From Caulobacter sp. 602-1 (GTDB taxonomy: Bacteria > Pseudomonadota > Alphaproteobacteria > Caulobacterales > Caulobacteraceae): a stretch of 64,000 bases of DNA. A program made the position numbers and the translations under genes. Under the pieces are notes generated by a model. That model ran no database searches. It was given only the letters and a program-made list of their open reading frames with translations, and was not told the DNA's origin. The DNA is taken from contig NZ_RRYI01000001.1 in the NCBI RefSeq assembly GCF_003931565.1, positions 62,001 to 126,000 on the forward strand, in the 5' to 3' direction. Below are positions 10,880 through 19,575 of this stretch, one piece after another; the first letter of the stretch is position 1; each line of letters opens with the position of its first letter.

Positions 10880-11368
10880 TCAGCCGCCGCGCGCGAACCC
10901 CTGGAACGCGGCGACCACAGCTTCGTAGACCCCGCGCTTGAAGGGTACGATCAGTTCGGGTGCTTCGTCGAGCCTGCCCCATTTCCAGGCGTCGAACTCG
11001 ACGTGCTCGTCCGCTTCCAGATCGATCTCGGCCTCGTCGCCGATGAAGCGATAGGCGAACCAGACCTGCTTCTGCCCGAGCCAGCCGCGCGAGCGCTTTT
11101 CGTTGGCCAGCACCTCGGGCGGAAAGTCGTACGTGATCCAGCCTTCGGTGCGGCCCAGGAGTTCGACGGAGCTGACGCCGGTCTCCTCGGCCAGCTCGCG
11201 GCGCGCCGCCGCCTCCAGGTCCTCGCCCTCGTCGACGCCGCCTTGCGGGAACTGCCAGTTGTAGGGCGGCGGCTGTTTGTGGCGACGACCCAGCCAGACG
11301 CGGCCGTCAGGATGGAACAGGACGATGCCGACATTCGGGCGGTGCTTGGGATGGTCGAGCTCGGTCAT
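10880..11368 (-). CDS. rppH: RNA pyrophosphohydrolase
   Basis: 162 residues of the NudH/IalA Nudix subfamily, which removes pyrophosphate from 5'-triphosphate RNA ends and so starts mRNA decay. The Nudix box runs from residue 43 to 65 (GGVDEGE...REL...EETG). The flanking WQFPQGG and the C-terminal WKWGRLDEAP segment are typical of RppH. It lies 22 nt downstream of the polysaccharide deacetylase-like gene on the same strand, matching the usual alphaproteobacterial order. Confidence 0.94.
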   Translation of the reverse strand: MTELDHPKHRPNVGIVLFHPDGRVWLGRRHKQPPPYNWQFPQGGVDEGEDLEAAARRELAEETGVSSVELLGRTEGWITYDFPPEVLANEKRSRGWLGQKQVWFAYRFIGDEAEIDLEADEHVEFDAWKWGRLDEAPELIVPFKRGVYEAVVAAFQGFARGG

Positions 11369-11390
11369 GCCGAGCCTTGTTCCACGAGTT

Positions 11391-12572
11391 CTAGTGGTGC
11401 GCCAGGGCCGACGCCGGGGCTAGCTGCATCCCGCGCGCCTGCAGGCCGGCGGCCCAGATGCGCACCTGGTTGATCGTCACCGGATAGGCGAAACCCGAGC
11501 CCAGCGACTGTCCGCGACCGGCCGCGCCCGTCTCCAGCGCCCTGAGCTGGGTGTCGATGGCGCCGGCCGACAGCTCGTCGTCGATCACCCGGTCCGCCGA
11601 GGCGCGCGGGATCGGGCCGGCGCGGCGTGAGGCCAGGCCGTCGTCGACGAAGGCCAGGCCCCGCGACTTGAGCACGCCGTTGAAGGTCGCCATCGCCTGG
11701 TCGTTGTCGACAAAGCGGGCGCCCAGATAGTTCGACAGACCGAAATAGCCGGTGGCGCGCGACATCAGCCACTCCAGCTTGCGCACGGTGTCCTCGGGCC
11801 GGTTGGCGGCGATCAGGGTGTAGGGACCCGGATCGTTGGCCGGATAGTCGGCCGGCTCCATCGGGGTCTCGAGCAGGACCTCGTGGCCGTGGGCGCGGGC
11901 CAGATCGATCCAGCCCTGCAGGCCCTCGGCATAGGGCGCGAAGGATAGGGTGATCTCGCCGGGCAGGGTCTCGATCGCCGCGCGGGTGGTTTGAGCGTTG
12001 AGGCCCAGCCCGCCGATGACCACCGACACCTTGGGGCGGCCGTTGGGCGTGAACGGGCGGGCATAGGCCTCGGCCGCGGTGCGGCCGTCGGCGCCGATGA
12101 TCGGCAGCGGACCGCCGCCGGGGCCCGGCGCGGTCAGGCCGGCGATCGGCGCCTGGGCCAGGCCCGGGCCCTGCTGGATCGGCGGCAGGTTCTGAAGACC
12201 CTCGGCGGTCGGGGCCTGGGCGTCCTCGGGCTTCACGGGCGCGAAGGGATTGGCCGACAGGCCCAGCTGGCCGGGGACCAGTTCGGCCTCGTGCGCGCCT
12301 TCGCCGCCCAGGCCTTCGCGCCAGCCTTCGGGCGCGTTCTTGGTGGCGCCGATCTTCGTCAGCTCCAGCCGAATCACAGGCGAGCCGGCATGGGGGTCGC
12401 TGGTGATCAGGACCAGCGTCGCCAGCGAGGCCAGGAACAGGCAGGCCGCGCCGCTGGCGCCGATGAACGGATTGCTGACCGCGGCCATCAGCTTGGCGCG
12501 CAGGTCGCCGGACCCGCCCGGAGCGGGCGTGGCGGCGGCATAGGCGGGCTTACGCGAGAAGGAGACGGCCAT
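11391..12572 (-). CDS. Divergent polysaccharide deacetylase family protein (YibQ-like)
   Basis: 393 residues. There is one N-terminal membrane helix (about residues 38-58, GAACLFLASLATLVLI), a Pro-rich linker and a C-terminal deacetylase-like barrel (VSVVIGGLGLNAQTTRAAIE, SFAPYAEGLQGW, ETPMEP, FVDDGLASRR). This is the DUF610/Polysacc_deac_2 family, thought to act at the cell wall near EnvC and CtpA. The first Asp of true deacetylases (DDxG) reads GGLG here, so one catalytic ligand is replaced and activity is doubtful. Followed by rppH. Confidence 0.85.
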   Translation of the reverse strand: MAVSFSRKPAYAAATPAPGGSGDLRAKLMAAVSNPFIGASGAACLFLASLATLVLITSDPHAGSPVIRLELTKIGATKNAPEGWREGLGGEGAHEAELVPGQLGLSANPFAPVKPEDAQAPTAEGLQNLPPIQQGPGLAQAPIAGLTAPGPGGGPLPIIGADGRTAAEAYARPFTPNGRPKVSVVIGGLGLNAQTTRAAIETLPGEITLSFAPYAEGLQGWIDLARAHGHEVLLETPMEPADYPANDPGPYTLIAANRPEDTVRKLEWLMSRATGYFGLSNYLGARFVDNDQAMATFNGVLKSRGLAFVDDGLASRRAGPIPRASADRVIDDELSAGAIDTQLRALETGAAGRGQSLGSGFAYPVTINQVRIWAAGLQARGMQLAPASALAHH

Positions 12573-12783
12573 GACCCGTTGAGGCTAGCGGGGAAGCTTC
12601 CAACATATGGTTAACGAGATATGGCCAGAGGACGTCCTGCCGGCCCTCGCGCTGCGACGCGGCGACGCGGGCGCCGCTGAAATTGGCGTTTTCTGCAATC
12701 GCGGCGGGCGCTGAACGATCACGGCGTTCGCGCGAGACCTGATCGGTTGACGGGCGCGCGCATGGCCCATCTCCTGAAGACCT
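12573..12783. other. Gap upstream of the deacetylase and of the glycine riboswitch
   Basis: No gene seen. The gap must hold the minus-strand promoter of the deacetylase and the plus-strand promoter of the riboswitch transcript. TTGACG at 12747-12752 is a possible -35 for the latter, but no convincing -10 follows. Confidence 0.3.
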
Positions 12784-12971
12784 CTCGCGGGAGAGATCGG
12801 GCCCCTGGCCCGGCGCTGAAGGCGAAACCACCCCGGAAACGCTCAAGCAGAAGGACCGCGCGAGACGTTGAACGCTGGAAAGCAGGGCGCGTACCGCCCT
12901 CGCCGAAGGAGCAAGGCGACCGCCCGTCCATCGGAGGCGGGGCGCTGAATCTCTCAGGCCCAAGGACAGCG
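12784..12971 (+). promoter_or_regulatory. Tandem glycine riboswitch
   Basis: Two glycine aptamers in series. Aptamer 1: P1 CTCGCG (12784-12789)/CGCGAG (12859-12864), with GGGAGAGA at 12789-12796, the CTGAAGGCGAAA segment and GCTCAAGCAGAAGGACC near 12841-12857. Aptamer 2: P1 CGCTG (12873-12877)/CAGCG (12967-12971), GCCGAAGGAGCAA at 12902-12914 and CTCTCAGGCCCAAGGACAG at 12951-12969. These are the conserved core elements of the class, separated by an 8-nt linker as in known tandem pairs. Transcription runs towards the TonB-dependent receptor, not a glycine cleavage operon. The expression platform is not evident; a stem at 12983-13001 (GCGAGCCG/CGGTTCGC) lacks a T tract. Confidence 0.9.
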
Positions 12972-13263
12972 GGGGTGTGAAGGCGAGCCGTCCCGGTTCG
13001 CTCAGACCCACGCGTGCGCCAATGTCGATCTAGCTGATCCCGTTTATCGATATAGCGAAATGTATTGAACGCGATCGTCATGAACGACTTTCGCGAAATA
13101 TCTATTATAAGTTCACCTATCAATATTACCGATGTTCATAAATTCGGCAAAGCTGTGCAACGTTTTAACTTTGTGAATATTTGGCCCTATTCCTTACGTT
13201 TCTTGATTTACCGATGGTGTCGCCTTGATGACGTTGCCCTGGTCAAAATGATTGGGGATAGTC
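12972..13263 (+). other. AT-rich leader between glycine riboswitch and receptor gene
   Basis: A hand count of 13081-13200 gives 42 G+C in 120 bases (35%), against about two thirds in the flanking genes. No gene is seen. It may hold a second promoter or binding sites for the receptor gene, or be part of a long 5' UTR. GGGGA at 13254-13258 is the receptor's ribosome binding site. Confidence 0.6.
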
Positions 13264-15654
13264 ATGACCACTCACGGATCCGCACGCACCGCCGCCCGCC
13301 TTAGGGCGCTTCTTCTCGCAGCCACCGTCCTGGGGGGCGCGACGCCGGTCCTGGCCCAGGAGGCCGACAAGGCCGCCGAATTGGAAACCGTCGTGGTGAC
13401 GGGCAAGCGCCTGTCGGAAGCCAGTGTCGCCATCGGCACCGACCACGCCACGGCCACCGTCTCGATCACCCGCGAGGCCCTGCTGTCGGCGCCGGCCGGG
13501 ATCACCGGTCTGAAGATGCTGGAGAGCCTTCCGGGCTTCAACGTCCAGGCCAACGACGCCCTGGGCATGTACGAGTTCGGCAACTCGGTCTCGGTGCGGG
13601 CCTTCAACTTCCAGCAGATCGGCTTCCTGCTGGACGGCATCCCGATGGGCCGCAGCGACCAGTTCGGCGGCAGCCCGATCTATCGCTATGTCGACAACGA
13701 GAACCTGCTGCGGGTGACCGCCTCGGCTGGGGCCGGCGACGTCGCCCTGCCCAGCTACGCTTCGCTGGGCCCCATCGTCGACTACTTCACCCAGGCCCCG
13801 TCGCAAGACGCTGGCGGCGCGATCAGCCAGACCTTCGGCAGCGACGATCTGCGCCGCACCTTCCTGCGCCTGGAGTCTGGCAAGGTGGGTCCGCTGTCGG
13901 GCTATGTCAGCGGCTCGTGGATCAAGGGCGATCTGTGGCGCGGTCCGGGCACGATCGATCGCAAGCACTACGAGGGCAAGCTGAAGTACGACCTGCCCAA
14001 CGGCGGCGACATCAGCTTCCAGACCGTCCACAACGACTATTTCGATTATGACAGCCCGTCGATCACCAAGGCCCAGTACGCCGGGACGGCGGGCGACGTG
14101 TTCGGCCGCCAGGGGCGCTATTTCGCCTATCTGGGCGCGGTGCCGACCTCGGTCCCGTTCGGCACGCCGCTGTCGATCCCGACGGGCAGCTTGCCGGAAG
14201 CCGTGGCGGGGGTGCCGTACTCCAACGCCAACTACGCCCAGTACTACAAGTTCGCCGTCAACAAGCGGAAGGACCACCTCTACGGTCTGACGCTGAACAC
14301 GCCGATCACCGACAATTTCGACCTGACCACCACGGCCTATTACGAGGACAAGGGCGGCTACGGCGTCTCGCCGGAGGCCTACGCCACGTCCAAGGCCAGC
14401 TACGACGCCGAGGTCGGCAAGGTGGCGGGCATCGTCGCCCCACGCGGCATCCAGTACGGCCTGTCCGGCATCGACGGGATCCGCAAGGGCGTCACCGCCA
14501 AGGTCGCCTGGCATCTTGGCTTCAACAAGATCGAGGCCGGCCTCTGGCTGGAGAACGACGACTATCACCGCACCCAGAACCGCTACAATGTCGAGAACGG
14601 CAATCCCGACGGCAAGCCGTTGTTCAACGAGCGGGTCCACGCCCAGCGCGACTACAAGTCGCTGCGCGAGACCAAGCAGTTCTTCGTCAAGGACACCGTC
14701 ACCCTGCTGGACGCCAAGCTGAAGCTGGAGCTGGGCTTCAAGGCCACCGACATCGACTACAAGATCGCCGGCTATCGCAATCCGGCCGACTATATCAACG
14801 GCCGCCACCCGATCCTGAAGGACAACTGGAAGGACAGCTTCCTGCCCCAGGTCGGCGCGGTCTACAGCGTGACCGGCCGCGACCAGATCTTCGCCTCGTA
14901 TTCGGAGAACATGGCCCTGCCGCGCGGCGCCGACGACATCTTCTCGGCCGCCAGCCCGACCGTCGCCGGCCCCGATCCCGAGACCTCGACCAACTGGGAA
15001 CTGGGCTACCGCGCCAACCACAAGACGTTCAACGCCTCGATCGTGGCCTACCAGACCGAGTTCAAGAACCGCCTGCAGGCCTTCGCCTCGCTGGTGCCCG
15101 GCGGCGGCGGCACGACCGAGACCTTCTACCAGAACGTCGGGGCGGTGAAGGCCAAGGGCGTCGAGTTCAGCGGCCAGTGGAAGCCCGAACTGTTCGCCGG
15201 CAAGGCCTATTTCAACGCCAACGTCTCGTATAACGACGCCAAGTTCCAGGACGACGTCCTGAACTATCGCGCCAGCACCACGGCCGCGCCGACCACCCTG
15301 GCCGTCGCCGGCAAGAAGGTGCCGGACTTCCCCGACTGGGTGTTCCAGGGCGGCGTGACGCTGGAGCCTTTCGACGGCCTGCTGATGAACATCTCGGCCC
15401 GCCACCTGGAGAGCCGCTTCACCAACTTCATCAACAGCGAGAAGGTCGGCGGCTACACCATCGTCAACGCCTATATCGACATCGGCGACGGCTTCGCGGC
15501 CGGGCCGTTCAGCCAGGTCAAGGCGCGGGTCAATATCGATAACCTGTTCGACAAGGACTATCTGGGCACCATCAACACCACGGTGAACACGCCCGCCAGC
15601 TTCCGCCCGGCGCCGCCGCGCACGATCCAGTTCACGATCTCCGCCGACTTCTAG
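13264..15654 (+). CDS. TonB-dependent outer membrane receptor
   Basis: 796 residues. A signal peptide ends near VLAQ (about residue 32), then comes a TonB-box-like ETVVVTGK, a plug domain (LKMLESLPGFNV, GFLLDGIPMG) and a long beta barrel that ends in the aromatic residue F (FTISADF), as needed for BAM insertion. The ATG at 13264 is chosen for GGGGA 5 nt upstream and for the signal peptide; a TTG at 13252 is the longer option. It imports an unknown ligand with TonB energy. It lies downstream of a glycine riboswitch and upstream of a secreted dipeptidase, which suggests a peptide or amino-acid derivative. Confidence 0.93.
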   Translation: MTTHGSARTAARLRALLLAATVLGGATPVLAQEADKAAELETVVVTGKRLSEASVAIGTDHATATVSITREALLSAPAGITGLKMLESLPGFNVQANDALGMYEFGNSVSVRAFNFQQIGFLLDGIPMGRSDQFGGSPIYRYVDNENLLRVTASAGAGDVALPSYASLGPIVDYFTQAPSQDAGGAISQTFGSDDLRRTFLRLESGKVGPLSGYVSGSWIKGDLWRGPGTIDRKHYEGKLKYDLPNGGDISFQTVHNDYFDYDSPSITKAQYAGTAGDVFGRQGRYFAYLGAVPTSVPFGTPLSIPTGSLPEAVAGVPYSNANYAQYYKFAVNKRKDHLYGLTLNTPITDNFDLTTTAYYEDKGGYGVSPEAYATSKASYDAEVGKVAGIVAPRGIQYGLSGIDGIRKGVTAKVAWHLGFNKIEAGLWLENDDYHRTQNRYNVENGNPDGKPLFNERVHAQRDYKSLRETKQFFVKDTVTLLDAKLKLELGFKATDIDYKIAGYRNPADYINGRHPILKDNWKDSFLPQVGAVYSVTGRDQIFASYSENMALPRGADDIFSAASPTVAGPDPETSTNWELGYRANHKTFNASIVAYQTEFKNRLQAFASLVPGGGGTTETFYQNVGAVKAKGVEFSGQWKPELFAGKAYFNANVSYNDAKFQDDVLNYRASTTAAPTTLAVAGKKVPDFPDWVFQGGVTLEPFDGLLMNISARHLESRFTNFINSEKVGGYTIVNAYIDIGDGFAAGPFSQVKARVNIDNLFDKDYLGTINTTVNTPASFRPAPPRTIQFTISADF

Positions 15655-15664
15655 TCCCCGCCCT

Positions 15665-15700
15665 CCGGTCGGCCTCTGCAAGGGCCGGCCGGACCCTTTT
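15665..15700 (+). terminator. Terminator-like hairpin between receptor and dipeptidase
   Basis: CCGGTCGGCC (15665-15674) pairs with GGCCGGCCGG (15683-15692) with one G-T pair, followed by ACCCTTTT. It may lower dipeptidase expression relative to the receptor rather than end the operon. Confidence 0.5.
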
Positions 15701-15711
15701 CGAGCGTACCC

Positions 15712-16932
15712 ATGACCCGTTTCCTTCTCGCCACGACCGCCGCCCTGGCCCTGGTCGCCGGCGCCGCGCCCATGACGGCCTGGGCCGCCGATCCGGCCGC
15801 CGCGCGCAAGCTGCACGAGGGCCTGCTGACCCTCGACACCCACCTGGACACCCCCGCTAATTTCGGCCGGCCGGGCTGGGACATCCTCGACCGCCACTCG
15901 GCCGACAAGGACGGCTCGCAGATCGACTATCCCCGCATGGTCGAGGGCGGGCTGGACGGCGGCTTCTTCGCCATCTTCACCAACCAGGGACCGCGCACGC
16001 CCGAGGCCACGCGGGCGGCCCGCGACGCGGCGATCATCCGCGGCGTCGAGATCCGCGAAATGGTCGCCAAGCACGGCGACAAGTTCGCCCTGGCCCTGAA
16101 GGCCGACGACGCCGAGCGCATCGCCGCCCAGGGCAAGCGCGTGGTGTTCGTCAGCGTCGAGAACAGCTATCCGATGGATGGCGACGTTACCCTGCTGTCG
16201 ACCTTCTATGCGCTGGGCGTGCGGATCTCGGGCCTGGCCCACTTCAAGAACAACGACATGGCCGACAGCTCGACGGACACGCCCGAGTGGCATGGCCTGT
16301 CGCCGCTGGGGAAACAGTTCGTCGCCGAGGCCAACCGCCTGGGCGTGGTGCTGGACGGCTCGCACTCGTCCGACGAAGTGCTGGATCAGCTGATCGCACT
16401 CTCGAAGACGCCGGTGATCCTGACCCATTCGGGCTGCAAGGCGGTGTTCAACCATCCGCGCAATGTCGACGACGCCCGCATCAAGGCCCTGGCGGCCAGC
16501 GGCGGCGTCATCCAGGTCGACGCCTATTCCAGCTACTTGATCGAGACGCCCAAGAACGCCGAGCGCGACGCGGCCATGGCGGCGCTGCGGGCCAAGGCGG
16601 GCGCGCGGGCCAAGATGACCGAGGCCGAACGCGCGGGCTTCATGGCCGAGATGAAGGCCATCGACGCCAAGTACCCGGTCCCGAAGGCGACCTTCGAGGA
16701 CTTCATGAACCACCTGAACCACGCGCTGAAGGTGGCCGGCGTCGACCACGTCGGGATCGGCATCGATTTCGACGGCGGCGGCGGGGTGACCGGTCTGAAC
16801 GACGCCTCGGACTACTGGAAGATCAGCGAGCGCCTGCTGGCCGAGGGCTACACCCGCGACGACTTGGCCAAGATCTGGGGCGGCAATGTCCTGCGGCTGC
16901 TGCGCGCGGCCGAGGCGGCCAAGGCCGCGTAG
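15712..16932 (+). CDS. Secreted membrane-dipeptidase family (M19) metallopeptidase
   Basis: 406 residues with a Sec signal peptide (to about AWA, residue 25). All metal ligands of the M19 renal dipeptidase family can be placed: His44 and Asp46 (DTHLDT), Glu150 (SVENSYP), His218 (DGSHSS) and His239 (LTHSG), plus the VGIGIDFDGG segment. Such enzymes cut dipeptides, including those with D-residues or C-terminal Gly, in the periplasm with two zinc ions. It starts 57 nt after the TonB-dependent receptor, so receptor and enzyme probably form one uptake-and-cleavage unit. Confidence 0.93.
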   Translation: MTRFLLATTAALALVAGAAPMTAWAADPAAARKLHEGLLTLDTHLDTPANFGRPGWDILDRHSADKDGSQIDYPRMVEGGLDGGFFAIFTNQGPRTPEATRAARDAAIIRGVEIREMVAKHGDKFALALKADDAERIAAQGKRVVFVSVENSYPMDGDVTLLSTFYALGVRISGLAHFKNNDMADSSTDTPEWHGLSPLGKQFVAEANRLGVVLDGSHSSDEVLDQLIALSKTPVILTHSGCKAVFNHPRNVDDARIKALAASGGVIQVDAYSSYLIETPKNAERDAAMAALRAKAGARAKMTEAERAGFMAEMKAIDAKYPVPKATFEDFMNHLNHALKVAGVDHVGIGIDFDGGGGVTGLNDASDYWKISERLLAEGYTRDDLAKIWGGNVLRLLRAAEAAKAA

Positions 16933-16941
16933 GGCAGAAAC

Positions 16942-16975
16942 GAAAAGCGCCGCCCCGGTTGCCCGGAGCGGCGCT
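16942..16975 (-). terminator. Terminator of ctpA
   Basis: AGCGCCGC (16946-16953) pairs with GCGGCGCT (16968-16975), with an inner CCGG/CCGG pair. On the minus strand it is followed by TTTTCGTTTC. The plus-strand side has no T tract. Confidence 0.8.
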
Positions 16976-17001
16976 GATTGGATCGAGGAAGGCGGAAAGC
17001 C

Positions 17002-18393
17002 TTACTTGTTTTCGCTGACCGGCTTGCCGGCCGCCGCCGCGGCGGCCTTGGCGGTGACCTCGGCGACCTTGGCCGCCGGCTTGGGCAGCTTCGGCGTATT
17101 GGCGACGCCGCCGGCGTTCAGCACGGCGATGGCGCGCTGCAGCTGGAAGTCGCCCTTCTTGTCGTCGAAGGCCGTCGGCGGGGCTTCGGCGGGCGTGTGG
17201 ACGCCCACGCGGGTCTTGCCCTCGTCGGCGTTCAGCGCGTTCTTGAAGCTGGCCTCGCTGAACCAGACGCGGTTGGCGATGTCCTGGGCCTGGTCGCGGG
17301 TCTGGGCGACCTCGAGGTCCGGGGCGATGCCGGTCTTCTGGATCGAGCGGCCCGACGGCGTGAAGTAGCGCGCCGTGGTCAGTTTCAGGGCGCCGTCGGC
17401 CCCGCCGCGCAGCGGGATCACGGTCTGGACCGAACCCTTGCCGAAGCTGGTCAGGCCGACCAGTTCGGCGCGGTGGCGATCCTGCAGCGCGCCGGCGACG
17501 ATTTCCGCCGCTGACGCTGAGCCCTGGTTGATCAGCACGACCATCTTCATGCCGTTCAGCAGATCGCCGGGACGGGCGTTGTAGCGCTGGATATTGCGCG
17601 GATCGCGGCCGCGCTGGCTGACCACTTCGCCGCCGTCCAGGAACACGTCGGCCACACCGACCGCCTGGTCCAGCAGACCGCCCGGATTGTTCCGGAGGTC
17701 GAGGATCAAGCCCTTCATCTTCGGGTTCTTGGCCTTCAGCTCGTTGATGGAGGCGACCAGGGCGTCGGTGGCCTTCTCGTTGAAGCCGGGCAGGCGGACA
17801 TAGCCGTAGTCGCCTTCCATGCGGGCGATGGCGGCCTTGGGCTTGATCACCTCGCGGACCAGCTTGACGTCGAACGGATCGGTCTTATCGCGAGCGATGG
17901 TCAGGGTGACGGCTTCGCCGGGCTGGCCCCGCATCTGCTTGACCGCCTCGTTGACGGTCAGGCCCAGCACGCTCTGGCCATTGACGGCGGTGATGTAGTC
18001 GCCCGCCTGGACGCCGGCGCGCGAGGCCGGAGTGCCATCCATCGGCGAGATCACCTTCACGACGCCGTCCTCGCTGGTCACTTCCAGGCCGAGACCGCCA
18101 TATTCGCCGCGGGTGGTGTCCTGCATGTCCTCATAGCTGTCGGGCGACAGATAGCCCGAGTGCGGGTCGAGGCTGGTCAGCATGCCGTCCAGCGCCGCTT
18201 CGATCAGCTTCTTGTCGTCGACCTCGGTGACGTACTGGTCCTCGACCGTGCCCAGCACGTCGCCGAACAGCTCGAGCATCTTGTAGGTCTTGGTCTTGGG
18301 CGCGTTGTTCGCCTGGGCGATGGGACTGACATAGGCCATGGCCCCCGCGCCGAGGACGAAGGCCGAAACTCCGATGAGCAGATACTTGCGCAT
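17002..18393 (-). CDS. ctpA: Carboxyl-terminal processing protease (S41)
   Basis: 463 residues. There is an N-terminal signal/anchor (MRKYLLIGVSAFVLGAGAMA), a PDZ domain (about 95-180; GGLGLEVTSEDG, PASRAGVQAGD) and an S41 protease core with catalytic Ser294 (GSASAAE) and Lys319 (TSFGKG), 25 residues apart as in E. coli Prc. The C-terminal tail is Ala/Lys/Pro-rich. It acts in the periplasm on envelope proteins. The start at 18393 is the first residue of the signal; a longer frame would begin in unsuited sequence. Downstream of the EnvC-like gene on the same strand. Confidence 0.95.
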   Translation of the reverse strand: MRKYLLIGVSAFVLGAGAMAYVSPIAQANNAPKTKTYKMLELFGDVLGTVEDQYVTEVDDKKLIEAALDGMLTSLDPHSGYLSPDSYEDMQDTTRGEYGGLGLEVTSEDGVVKVISPMDGTPASRAGVQAGDYITAVNGQSVLGLTVNEAVKQMRGQPGEAVTLTIARDKTDPFDVKLVREVIKPKAAIARMEGDYGYVRLPGFNEKATDALVASINELKAKNPKMKGLILDLRNNPGGLLDQAVGVADVFLDGGEVVSQRGRDPRNIQRYNARPGDLLNGMKMVVLINQGSASAAEIVAGALQDRHRAELVGLTSFGKGSVQTVIPLRGGADGALKLTTARYFTPSGRSIQKTGIAPDLEVAQTRDQAQDIANRVWFSEASFKNALNADEGKTRVGVHTPAEAPPTAFDDKKGDFQLQRAIAVLNAGGVANTPKLPKPAAKVAEVTAKAAAAAAGKPVSENK

Positions 18394-18506
18394 TAGGCCC
18401 AGAAGGCTCCCTGGCGACGCGCGGCGTCGCAAACCAATTTTAGCCCCATCCAACCACTGTCAGAAGCCGGAGGTATAATTACGGCCACCATTACTGAAAA
18501 AGCCGT

Positions 18507-19562
18507 CTACCGCGACTCCTGTTTGAGCCAACGCTCCGGATCGGCCGGCGCGCCGTTCTCCCGGACCTCTAGATAGAGTTCCGGCTCCGAAGATACATGA
18601 TCCGGCATCTTGCCGATGGGGGCGCCGGCCGCGACAGATTGTCCGGGTGACGCGGTAATCTGGTCGAGGCCCGCCACGACCACGTGATAGGCGCCCTGGG
18701 CTCGAAGAATCAGCACCGCGCCCCAGCCGTTCAGCGCGCCGGCGTATTCGACCGTCCCCGCGACCGGCGCGTTGACGGTCAGGCCCTTCTCCGTGCGCAG
18801 GGTCAGGCCTGGCGACTTGCCGCCGGCCGGCATGTCCTGGCCAAAGCGGCGCACGATCTCGCCCGCGGCGGGAGGGCGCAGCACCAGCGGCCCGGTGGCC
18901 TCGACCCGACCCAGGCCGTCGGTCAGGGCGCCCAGGGTGCGCAGCTCATTCTGCTGGGTCAGGGCTTCCTGGGCATAGGCCCGCTCCAGCTGGGTCTTCT
19001 CGATGATCAGCCGCTCGATCTCGCCCTTGCGGTCGGCGACCGCGCTCTCGGCGGTGAACAGTTCCGCCGAGGCGGCGGCGGCCTCGCGGCGCAGGGTCCC
19101 GACCGCCACGGCCTGGCGGCCATAGGCCTCGGCGCGGCGCTGCAGCTCCGGCGTCATGGCCCGGATCAGGATCGCGGCGCGCACCGCGTCGCGCGCGTCG
19201 TTCGGCGTCACCAGCAGGGCCGGCGGCGGATCGCGGCGAAACAGCTGCAAGGCCGACAGCAGCAGCGACAGCCGCTGCCGGTTGGCGCCCAGGTCGGCCA
19301 GTATGGCGTTCTCGCGGGCGTTCAGGGATTCCAGCCGCGCCCGCTTGGCGTCGACATCGCCGCCGGCGGCGATGCGGGCGTGGTCCAGGCGGTCCAGCTC
19401 GGCCCGTAGATCCTCGATCTCGCGGCGGGTGTCGATGGCGGTCTGGCGATCCTTGGCCCGCTGGTCCTCGATCGCGCGATCGGCGCGCTGCCAGCCGACC
19501 ACGGCCGTCGGGACGGCGAGGGCCAGGGCGCAGAGGGCGATGACGAGTCGCGAGCGGGACAT
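18507..19562 (-). CDS. EnvC-like murein hydrolase activator with degenerate LytM domain
   Basis: 351 residues. An N-terminal signal or anchor (LVIALCALALAVPTAVVGW) is followed by long coiled-coil segments (about 30-110 and 165-215) and a C-terminal M23/LytM domain (LTVNAPVAGTVEYAGALNGWGAVLIL). The zinc-binding HxxxD and HxH residues of active M23 peptidases are absent (GLTLRTEKG, YHVVVAGL), as in E. coli EnvC, which activates amidases at the septum. In Caulobacter the matching protein is, from memory, LdpF. It precedes ctpA with rlmH, rsfS and nadD upstream, a conserved order. Confidence 0.87.
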   Translation of the reverse strand: MSRSRLVIALCALALAVPTAVVGWQRADRAIEDQRAKDRQTAIDTRREIEDLRAELDRLDHARIAAGGDVDAKRARLESLNARENAILADLGANRQRLSLLLSALQLFRRDPPPALLVTPNDARDAVRAAILIRAMTPELQRRAEAYGRQAVAVGTLRREAAAASAELFTAESAVADRKGEIERLIIEKTQLERAYAQEALTQQNELRTLGALTDGLGRVEATGPLVLRPPAAGEIVRRFGQDMPAGGKSPGLTLRTEKGLTVNAPVAGTVEYAGALNGWGAVLILRAQGAYHVVVAGLDQITASPGQSVAAGAPIGKMPDHVSSEPELYLEVRENGAPADPERWLKQESR

Positions 19563-19575
19563 CGTCCAACCTCTA

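Noticed and set aside
7752..10928. Plus-strand open frame of about 1058 codons across several genes
   Set aside because: It crosses gdx, its riboswitch and two minus-strand hydrolases, and consists of Arg/Gly-rich low complexity opposite the Ala/Pro/Lys tail. A shadow.
12784..12971. Small coding frame across the glycine riboswitch
   Set aside because: A 77-codon frame exists here but it is Arg/Pro-rich, lacks a ribosome binding site and lies on conserved aptamer elements.
13243..16749. Open frame of over 1100 codons on the minus strand opposite the receptor and dipeptidase
   Set aside because: It is antisense to two genes with clear signal peptides and family motifs. Its Val/Gly/Asp/Arg-rich sequence is the typical mirror of GC-rich coding DNA, and it has no recognisable domain.
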